From Christensenella sp. UBA5399 (GTDB taxonomy: Bacteria > Bacillota > Clostridia > Christensenellales > Christensenellaceae): a DNA stretch of 11,468 nucleotides. Below are positions 6,877 to 11,468 of the stretch, one piece after another; position 1 is the stretch's first letter, and the number at the start of each line of letters is the position of its first letter. The stretch spans positions 1 to 11,468 of the forward strand of contig DHOD01000032.1 of the NCBI GenBank assembly GCA_002407725.1, in the 5' to 3' direction. A program made the position numbers and the translations under genes. The notes under the pieces were generated by a model. The model was not told the origin of the DNA. It saw nothing but the letters and a program-made list of their open reading frames with translations, and searched no databases.

Positions 6877-7932
6877 TTATTCTACGTCGCCGTTGGGCAG
6901 GAACAGTATCTTGTTGAAGAAGAATCCGCCCTTGTCGATTTTTTTGAATATGCCGGGTGCGTCGTCCAGCGGCAGCTTGTGGCTAATCATCGGGCCCGCG
7001 GTGATTTTACCTTCCTTAAACAGCTCCAGGCCGTCGAACCAGTCGGGGCCGGGCCATGGGTCGGTAAACGAGTTCCACGAACCGATCACGGAAATCTGGC
7101 CGCGCATGATGTTATCCACCTGCTTCTCCTCAAGGTCAAGCCCCTTGTGCGAGATGCCCAGCAGCACGACGCGAGCCATTTTGCCTGCGCAGTCGATCGC
7201 TTTTTTCTGCGCGAGGGGCGCGCCGGTAAAGTCGATGACGACATCGGCCATCTGGCCGTTTGTCTCTTTTTTGATTATCTCGTACGGGTCTTCCTTGGAT
7301 GCATCGATCACGATGTCAGCGCCGCATTCTTTGGCAACCTTGATTTTTTCTTCGCCCATATCAACCGCAAACACCTTGCTGGCGCCGCGCGCTTTGGCGA
7401 TCTGGATGGCGAAAAGGCCGATTGGGCCCGCGCCGTAAGCAAGGAATATTTCGCCGGGCTTCAGCTTTGCCTGCGCAAGGCCGTGCAGCGCGTTCCCGCA
7501 GGGGTCGGTTGTTGCAGCGTCCAGATAACCGACGTTGTCCGGCACCTGCAGCATGTTGCTCTCGGGCACGGCGACAAACTCCGCCATAGCGCCGTCCCTG
7601 CGTGATCCGAAATAATCGTAATCCTCGCAGAGGGAATAGATGCCCTCTTTACACCATTTGCACTGGTTGCAGGGGATCAGCGGCGGAACAGTGACCCTGT
7701 CGCCCACTTTGAATTTCTTTACATCTTTGCCCACTTCCACGATCTGGCCGGAAAATTCGTGGCCCAACGTGATGGGGGAAATATACGCGCCGTATTTGTT
7801 TGCGCGGGGAATGTCGGAGCCGCAAACGCCAACCGCCATTACCTTCACAAGCGCTTCATCGTCCTTGGGCTGGGGGACGGGAACGTCCTCTACCCTGAGA
7901 TCACCGGGTTTGTACATCCTGACTGCTTTCAT
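6877..7932 (-). CDS. Zinc-dependent medium-chain alcohol/polyol dehydrogenase
   Basis: This 351-residue member of the medium-chain dehydrogenase superfamily resembles the sorbitol/galactitol-1-phosphate/threonine dehydrogenase branch. Catalytic zinc ligands are Cys37 (VGVCGSD), His58-Glu59 (LGHEF) and probably Asp143 (TTDP). A structural zinc site is formed by Cys88, Cys91, Cys94 and Cys102. The Rossmann motif GAGPIG at 167-172 and the acidic Asp191 at the end of the second strand suggest NAD(H). The frame opens 11 codons earlier, but the ATG at 7932 is chosen because GGAAGG lies eight bases before it and the family N-terminus starts there. It follows the two microcompartment shell genes on the same strand with a 248-base gap, so co-transcription is likely but not proven. 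The substrate is unknown. No targeting peptide is visible at either end. Confidence 0.92.
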   Translation of the reverse strand: MKAVRMYKPGDLRVEDVPVPQPKDDEALVKVMAVGVCGSDIPRANKYGAYISPITLGHEFSGQIVEVGKDVKKFKVGDRVTVPPLIPCNQCKWCKEGIYSLCEDYDYFGSRRDGAMAEFVAVPESNMLQVPDNVGYLDAATTDPCGNALHGLAQAKLKPGEIFLAYGAGPIGLFAIQIAKARGASKVFAVDMGEEKIKVAKECGADIVIDASKEDPYEIIKKETNGQMADVVIDFTGAPLAQKKAIDCAGKMARVVLLGISHKGLDLEEKQVDNIMRGQISVIGSWNSFTDPWPGPDWFDGLELFKEGKITAGPMISHKLPLDDAPGIFKKIDKGGFFFNKILFLPNGDVE

Positions 7933-7971
7933 AAAAAACACCTTCCTCGTTTCTTTTTCTTTCATATATTC

Positions 7972-8181
7972 TCAGAAAAACGATAGACGTTTTCCCAATA
8001 TACCGTTTTGGCGGATGCCTGCGGCTGCCACCGCAAACGGCGCCATGCGCCACACCTGCCGCTTTGTCAGCCTGCCATGCGCTGCGCCCCGTTCCAGGCA
8101 CAGCCGCAAAAAACCTGCCGTCCTTTTGCTACTGCGCCGCTCCTGCATTTCCACGTCGTAACGCGAAACGACACAGTACAT
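7972..8181 (-). CDS. Possible small protein coupled to the BMC shell gene (doubtful)
   Basis: This 69-codon ORF begins with an ATG that overlaps the stop codon of the BMC shell gene in a TAATG arrangement, a layout typical of translational coupling. Codon third positions are G/C in about two thirds of codons, so it is not obviously unlike a gene. The product is rich in Arg (MQERRSSKRT, TKRQVWRM), has a short apolar stretch APFAVAAAG, and matches no family I recognise. Against it: no ribosome site of its own, and its 3' half contains hairpins (8003-8051) of the kind found in this window's non-coding gaps. It is either a small unknown protein or chance open reading in a long leader. I lean to the second. 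Confidence 0.25.
   Translation of the reverse strand: MYCVVSRYDVEMQERRSSKRTAGFLRLCLERGAAHGRLTKRQVWRMAPFAVAAAGIRQNGILGKRLSFF
8003..8051. repeat. Hairpin pair in the leader of the zinc-type dehydrogenase gene
   Basis: CCGTTT (8003-8008) pairs with AAACGG (8035-8040) around an imperfect GC-rich stem, and GGCGC/GCGCC (8039-8043/8047-8051) follows at once. A short AAAACG/CGTTTT stem lies at 7977-7993. The segment 7996-8016 on the minus strand resembles 11416-11436 at the other end of the window (17 of 21 positions by eye). Confidence 0.5.
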
Positions 8182-8453
8182 TATTTTTTTGGCAGAATCA
8201 GCTCCACATCGTCATGGGGACTGGGGATCACATGCACGCCGTACAGGTCGCCTACGCGTTTTGCCGCTGCAGCGCCCGCATCCACAGCCGATTTCACGGC
8301 GGCAACATCGCCCCGTACCATCACTGTCACCAGGCCCGATCCAATCTGCTCTTTGCCAATCAGCTTGACGTCGGCCGCTTTGACCATTGCGTCCGCAGCC
8401 TCTATCGAGCCGATCAGGCCCTTTGTCTCTACCATTCCAAGTGCAAGTTTCAT
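8181..8453 (-). CDS. BMC-domain microcompartment shell protein (PduA/EutM type, BMC-H)
   Basis: This 90-residue protein is a single-BMC-domain shell protein that would assemble as a hexamer and tile the facets of a bacterial microcompartment. It starts with [21 protein letters not shown], the standard PduA/EutM/CcmK opening. The pore loop IGSG lies at residues 37-40. [18 protein letters not shown] and [16 protein letters not shown] follow in canonical order. The length is that of PduA/EutM with no extension. The ribosome site AAAGGAG lies seven bases before ATG. The vertex-protein gene ends 41 bases upstream, which indicates one operon. The small Ser-Gly pore is the form seen in shells that pass small polar metabolites such as propanediol or ethanolamine. 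The cargo pathway cannot be told from this gene. Confidence 0.96.
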   Translation of the reverse strand: MKLALGMVETKGLIGSIEAADAMVKAADVKLIGKEQIGSGLVTVMVRGDVAAVKSAVDAGAAAAKRVGDLYGVHVIPSPHDDVELILPKK

Positions 8454-8494
8454 TCTCTTTCTCCTTTAACCGTCTGATATGTGCTATTTTCGTC

Positions 8495-8785
8495 TTATTT
8501 TGTAAATACGCGGGCACCTTTGATGTCGATGTTATCGATCACGCCCACAATGGTCTGGTCCACCGGCTTCATGTCGGTGCGCTTTGTTTGCCGCGCCGGG
8601 CTGCCGCCTGTGACAAGCACAACCTCGCCTTCGCCCGCGCCCACAACGTCCACCGCCACGACCATCGGGCCGGTCTCCTCAAATGTACGGAGGTCAATCG
8701 GCTTGATGACCAGCAGTTTAAAGTTATTCAGTTGTTCCGCCTTTTCCGTGCTGACGACGTTTCCCTTGACCCTTGCAACTTGCAT
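8495..8785 (-). CDS. eutN: EutN/CcmL-family microcompartment vertex protein (BMC-P)
   Basis: This 96-residue protein belongs to the EutN/CcmL/PduN family, which forms the pentamers that cap the vertices of a microcompartment shell. Diagnostic segments are MQVARVKGNVVSTEK at the N-terminus, LLVIKPIDL at 25-32, a VVAVDVVGAGEGEVVLVTGGSPAR core at 42-65, and TIVGVIDNIDI near the C-terminus. The frame extends 12 codons upstream, but the ATG at 8785 is chosen: GGAAGGTG lies five bases before it and the family begins there. It is the first gene of the shell operon and has a roughly 90-base leader with symmetric elements. A vertex protein beside a BMC-H gene is the minimum needed for a closed shell in principle. 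The eut name reflects the family, not ethanolamine use. Confidence 0.95.
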   Translation of the reverse strand: MQVARVKGNVVSTEKAEQLNNFKLLVIKPIDLRTFEETGPMVVAVDVVGAGEGEVVLVTGGSPARQTKRTDMKPVDQTIVGVIDNIDIKGARVFTK

Positions 8786-8799
8786 ATTTTCACCTTCCG

Positions 8800-8857
8800 A
8801 GGCTGCCTTCCATTTGCGCAAATACCGCCAGTGGAATACAGCTTAATATTTCAGCCT
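8800..8857 (-). promoter_or_regulatory. Structured leader of the shell operon
   Basis: Just upstream of the EutN-type gene lie nested inverted repeats: AGGCTG/CAGCCT (8800-8805/8852-8857), TTCCA/TGGAA (8808-8812/8832-8836) and a perfect 12-bp palindrome ATTTGCGCAAAT (8812-8823). They end right before the ribosome site, so they could control translation or bind a repressor. The sequence matches no riboswitch I know. I do not see the paired AG-loop hairpins of the EutV/ANTAR type. Confidence 0.4.
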
Positions 8858-8865
8858 TTGCAACT

Positions 8866-8918
8866 TTTTTCCGCTCTATTATTATACTATAAACACTATG
8901 CAAAATAAAGCGGAAAAA
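8866..8918 (-). promoter_or_regulatory. Shell operon promoter between 10-bp inverted repeats
   Basis: A perfect TATAAT -10 box on the minus strand (8881-8886) lies about 95 bases before the EutN start. The best -35 at 17 bases is TTTATT, which is weak and suggests need for an activator. Perfect 10-bp arms TTTTTCCGCT (8866-8875) and AGCGGAAAAA (8909-8918) flank this promoter with centres 43 bp apart, about four helical turns. A regulator binding both arms is a natural reading, but not proven. Confidence 0.55.
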
Positions 8919-9033
8919 TATATACAGGGCGGCAATGGGTTTTTTTCCTCCGCAGGGCTTGAAATTTTTTTCTTACATTGGGATTTTTTTAACAAACTTG
9001 CCACGATTCTTATACCCGCGCACTTTTGTTATA

Positions 9034-9073
9034 TTGTCATCCCCGCGGGGCGGATGCTATAATTTCATTATAG
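9034..9073 (+). promoter_or_regulatory. Promoter of the MFS transporter gene with two palindromes
   Basis: TTGTCA (9034-9039) and a perfect TATAAT (9058-9063) are separated by 18 bases. The spacer contains the perfect palindrome CCCCGCGGGG (9041-9050). The -10 box is the left arm of a second inverted repeat, CTATAAT/ATTATAG (9057-9063/9067-9073). Either could bind a regulator. The spacer is one base longer than ideal, as in some activator-twisted promoters. Confidence 0.65.
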
Positions 9074-9098
9074 TATTCACCAATTTTTTGGGGGTTGG

Positions 9099-10280
9099 GT
9101 GCGTAGGATGCAGAAAACAGATTTTGGAAAAAAGACGCTGTTGCCGCTTGTGTGCGGCTGCCTTTTTGTTTTTGGCTTTGTGACTGGCGGCGTGCAGCTG
9201 GTGCTGGCTGATATTGCGGGCGAATTTAAGATGCAGTACACGGCCATGGGGTCCATTGTGACAATGTATTTCATTGCCACGCTTTGCATGCCTATTTTGT
9301 TTGGGCATATAGGCGATAAATTCGGCAAAAAAAAGGTGCTGGCGCTGGCGTTTGTGTTCTTCCTTTCCGGTTGCCTGCTGGCAATGTTTGCGCAAAACGC
9401 GGCCGGGCTGTATATCGGCATGTTTGTGATGGGCGCGGGCGTCAGCGTGGGCGAGTGCATGGGTACGGCGGCGCTCTCCGACAGCCATCCTGAACGATCG
9501 GAAAAAAACCTGAACCTCTCGCAGTCCTTTTTTAGCGGGGGATCGGTGGTCAGCCCGTTTATCATCATGGCGCTGATGGGCGCTGGTTTCAGCTGGCGGA
9601 TTGTGTACATATCTTCCGCCGTCATTTTCCTCTTCTTTATTCCCCTTCTGAAAATGTCTGCGTTTCCTGTCCGGCCGCCGGAGGGCGGGCACACGCTGGA
9701 GCGGCAGTCGGTGTTCAGCTTGTTGAAATCCAAGATATTGATCGTACTGGTCATTTGCCTGATGATCTATGTGGGGATAGAATCGGGTGTTGCATATTTT
9801 GCGGATTCCTTCTTTACCGTCGAGCTTGGGCAGCAAGCGTTTAGCGCGGCGGCCATATCGCTTTACTGGCTTGCCGTAACGTTGTCGCGCATACTGTTTG
9901 GGGTTATCAATGTCAACGCGCAAAAAGTGCTGGCAGCGTCGTTTGGGCTGGCCGCGGTTGTGTTGGTGTTCCTGGCAATCAGCACCAACGCGCCTTTGGC
10001 GCTTGCGCTTTGCATTGTGGTGGGCTTTTTGTACGGCCCTATATGGCCCATGCTGGTGGCCCAGGCCGCCAAGCGGTTTACCGCCAGCTCGGGTACTGTC
10101 ACCAGTATTATGATGATTGGCGGCGGCGCGGGCGGCGCGCTGGTGCCCGTGTTGATGGGGTTGGTTGCGGACAATGCCGATTTGCGCTGGTCGATGGGCC
10201 TGTTGGTGGTGCTGGCGGTTGTCGCATTCTTCTGCTGTATGCTGGTTTTTCGAAAAAAGCAGACTGCTGCAACGGCATAG
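9099..10280 (+). CDS. MFS transporter
   Basis: This roughly 393-residue membrane protein is a major facilitator superfamily transporter with about 12 hydrophobic segments. The cytoplasmic loop between helices 2 and 3 reads GHIGDKFGKKK near residues 66-76, a good match to MFS motif A. The segments NLSQSFFSGGSVVSPF and GPIWPMLVAQAAKRF recall the FucP-like sugar/proton symporter group. However, the neighbouring AraC-type regulator with a GyrI-like domain would also fit a drug exporter. The substrate is unknown. The start is uncertain: a GTG at 9099 preceded by GGGGG, or an ATG nine bases later (9108). Neither has a classic ribosome site. It is transcribed away from the shell operon from its own promoter and ends before a terminator-like hairpin. 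Confidence 0.9.
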   Translation: MRRMQKTDFGKKTLLPLVCGCLFVFGFVTGGVQLVLADIAGEFKMQYTAMGSIVTMYFIATLCMPILFGHIGDKFGKKKVLALAFVFFLSGCLLAMFAQNAAGLYIGMFVMGAGVSVGECMGTAALSDSHPERSEKNLNLSQSFFSGGSVVSPFIIMALMGAGFSWRIVYISSAVIFLFFIPLLKMSAFPVRPPEGGHTLERQSVFSLLKSKILIVLVICLMIYVGIESGVAYFADSFFTVELGQQAFSAAAISLYWLAVTLSRILFGVINVNAQKVLAASFGLAAVVLVFLAISTNAPLALALCIVVGFLYGPIWPMLVAQAAKRFTASSGTVTSIMMIGGGAGGALVPVLMGLVADNADLRWSMGLLVVLAVVAFFCCMLVFRKKQTAATA

Positions 10281-10317
10281 TTTCCAGCTGGCGGACCGTA
10301 TTCGTATATGTATATTC

Positions 10318-10354
10318 AAAAGGGCAGACGCGGTCAAGCGCTCCTGCCTTTTTT
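10318..10354 (+). terminator. Terminator of the MFS transporter gene
   Basis: AAAAGGGCAG pairs with CTGCCTTTTTT (one G bulged), with a GCG/CGC pair inside the loop, and the 3' arm runs into TTTTTTATA. It lies about 38 bases after the MFS stop and about 50 before the regulator start, so the two genes may be separate units. Confidence 0.7.
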
Positions 10355-10406
10355 ATACTATGCTGTTCATATGTTCATAACCCCAAATGAAGCGGAGGTA
10401 CACACG

Positions 10407-11312
10407 ATGCATGCATGGGAAGCCATTCAAAAAACATTGGATTACATGGAAGAGAACATCGGAAACGAAATTACCATAGAGCAACTTTCTAAAATCGCGG
10501 CGCTCTCACCATTCTACTACCAACGGTTGTTTTCGCGCCTTGTCAAAAAACCTGTGCGGGAATATATCAAGCTGCGCCGGCTGGCCCATGCCAGCGAGAT
10601 GTTGCAGGATGGGCGTACTCGCATATTGGACATTGCGCTGGACTGTGGCTTTGGCAGCCATGAAACGTTTACGCGGGCGTTTAAAAACGCGTACGGTATG
10701 ACGCCGGAGCAGTACCGTGCCCAGCCCGTGCTGCTCAACCAGTTTGACAAGCCGGACCTGCTGCTGGATTATACAATGATTGACGAGGGTGTTCCGTTGA
10801 TCAGCGACGGGCTGGTGCTGGAGCTGAACCGAAAAACGCTGGCACAGCCCATATCATTTTTGGGGGTGACGGGTTTTGTGCCCATTGAAGGGCAAATACC
10901 GCTGGGGGAGGCGACCGGCGTGGATGTGCCCGGAGAGGTTTGGGAACGGTTCCACCGTGAAAAGCACATGATCCCCCGTATCAAGGGTGGGCGCGAGGCG
11001 GGAGTCGCGTACTTTGATGATGCGCCGGCGGGGTACTTTACGTATTTTGCCGGGGCCGAGGTTGCCCCCGGTGCGCACGACGACAGGTTCACGGCATGGC
11101 AGCTCCCTGCAAGGGAGTATATCGTCTGCGGGTTTGAGGCGGAAAATTTTGAGCAGCTTGTCACGGTTGCCATCAACAAGGCGGTCAAGTACAGCGGACG
11201 CTGGCTGGAGCAACACCACCTGACAATGGACGAATATTCGCCCGAGGTGTATTATGACAGCACACCGGAAAGCACATATATGGAACTATGGCTGCCTGCC
11301 CGAACAATCTAA
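10407..11312 (+). CDS. AraC-family regulator with GyrI-like effector-binding domain
   Basis: This 301-residue transcription regulator has an N-terminal AraC/XylS DNA-binding domain and a C-terminal GyrI-like small-molecule domain, the layout of Rob-type regulators. The first helix-turn-helix lies near residues 24-45 (IEQLSKIAALSPFYYQRLFS). The second lies near 73-95 (LDIALDCGFGSHETFTRAFK) and is followed by the family signature GMTPEQYR. The C-terminal part, from about residue 120, ends in EVYYDS...MELWLPAR, typical of GyrI-like domains. The frame opens 33 codons earlier, but the ATG at 10407 is chosen: GCGGAGG lies eight bases before it, and the upstream codons run through the terminator hairpin. 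It may regulate the adjacent MFS gene or itself. The ligand is unknown. Confidence 0.93.
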   Translation: MHAWEAIQKTLDYMEENIGNEITIEQLSKIAALSPFYYQRLFSRLVKKPVREYIKLRRLAHASEMLQDGRTRILDIALDCGFGSHETFTRAFKNAYGMTPEQYRAQPVLLNQFDKPDLLLDYTMIDEGVPLISDGLVLELNRKTLAQPISFLGVTGFVPIEGQIPLGEATGVDVPGEVWERFHREKHMIPRIKGGREAGVAYFDDAPAGYFTYFAGAEVAPGAHDDRFTAWQLPAREYIVCGFEAENFEQLVTVAINKAVKYSGRWLEQHHLTMDEYSPEVYYDSTPESTYMELWLPARTI

Positions 11313-11323
11313 TACTATTCTCC

Positions 11324-11347
11324 AATAAAAACGTAGACGTTTTTATT
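11324..11347 (+). terminator. Terminator-like hairpin after the AraC-type gene
   Basis: Perfect 10-bp arms AATAAAAACG and CGTTTTTATT with a TAGA loop lie 11 bases after the stop codon. The stem is A/T-rich, so as a terminator it is weak. It resembles the shorter stem at 7977-7993, which has the same loop sequence with one extra base. Confidence 0.5.
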
Positions 11348-11459
11348 CCGCGCCTTTAGCGCGGGGTTCATTACGCTTTTTGGCGTAATGAACCGGATAA
11401 GCCGTTCAATGCTAAATCCTGCAAAACGGCATATCGTTTTGCATCCGCATTTCATGCGG
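11348..11459. repeat. Train of four further hairpins at the window end
   Basis: CCGCGC/GCGCGG (11348-11353/11359-11364) is followed directly by perfect 12-bp arms GGTTCATTACGC/GCGTAATGAACC (11365-11376/11383-11394). After a short gap come TGCAAAACG/CGTTTTGCA (11420-11428/11435-11443) and CCGCAT/ATGCGG (11445-11450/11454-11459). With the stem at 11324-11347, five different hairpins stand in about 135 bases. The block looks like the one at 8-119 in build, and no gene is seen in it. Confidence 0.7.
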
Positions 11460-11468
11460 GAATAGAAA

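Noticed and set aside
5521..7932. Microcompartment targeting peptides on the two alcohol dehydrogenases
   Set aside because: Both proteins begin and end where their families usually do. No extra amphipathic helix with a linker is visible at either terminus.
8786..8885. Cobalamin riboswitch or EutV-type antiterminator site in the shell operon leader
   Set aside because: CCACTGG only partly resembles the cobalamin core GCCACTG, and no other conserved box is present. The two-hairpin pattern of ANTAR targets is not seen.
9057..10337. A 426-codon open frame on the minus strand, longer than the MFS gene it covers
   Set aside because: Its product is rich in His, Gln, Arg and Pro with no family motif, while the plus-strand frame has MFS motif A, membrane segments and a promoter. 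It is a shadow caused by the codon bias of the real gene.

Overview
This window reads as chromosomal DNA of a strictly anaerobic, Gram-positive-type bacterium, most likely a Clostridia-like Bacillota. The evidence is the ferredoxin-dependent 2-oxoacid oxidoreductase operon, the strong GGAGG-type ribosome binding sites, the sigma-A-type promoters (TTGACW/TATAAT-like) and the bacterial microcompartment shell genes. I cannot fix the genus from sequence alone. All main genes look intact. I see no rRNA, tRNA, CRISPR array, transposase or phage gene.

Layout: (1) 1-153, a train of four perfect or near-perfect hairpins, followed by a patatin-like phospholipase gene (154-1005, +). (2) 1084-3679 (-), a four-gene operon in the order delta, alpha, beta, gamma for a VorDBAC/Kor-type 2-oxoacid:ferredoxin oxidoreductase, with a clear promoter at 3737-3765. 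(3) 3770-4088, a non-coding stretch with large hairpins and a G-run array. (4) 4089-5012 (-), a nucleoside hydrolase with its own promoter. (5) 5090-5482, a non-coding, hairpin-rich block. (6) 5521-6729 (-), an iron-dependent butanol-dehydrogenase-type alcohol dehydrogenase with its own promoter and terminator. (7) 6877-8785 (-), a probable operon of an EutN/CcmL vertex protein, a PduA/EutM-type BMC shell protein, a doubtful 69-residue ORF and a zinc-dependent medium-chain alcohol dehydrogenase. (8) 8786-9098, a divergent control region. (9) 9099-10280 (+), an MFS transporter, and 10407-11312 (+), an AraC-type regulator with a GyrI-like effector domain. (10) 11324-11468, another train of hairpins.

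How the genes may work together: the VorDBAC-type enzyme would oxidise branched-chain or related 2-oxoacids to acyl-CoA and reduce ferredoxin. The two alcohol dehydrogenases could dispose of NAD(P)H by reducing aldehydes. The two shell genes form a minimal 'satellite' microcompartment locus: a hexamer-type tile and a pentamer-type vertex, but no BMC-T trimer, no CoA-acylating aldehyde dehydrogenase, no phosphotransacylase and no signature enzyme in view. The nearby nucleoside hydrolase makes a link to sugars released from nucleosides conceivable, but that is inference.

The most unusual non-coding feature is the recurrence of tandem, mutually different hairpins in the gaps (8-119, 3901-3996, 5253-5392, 8003-8051, 11324-11459). 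Short sequence pieces are shared between some of these loci, which suggests a dispersed mosaic repeat family.
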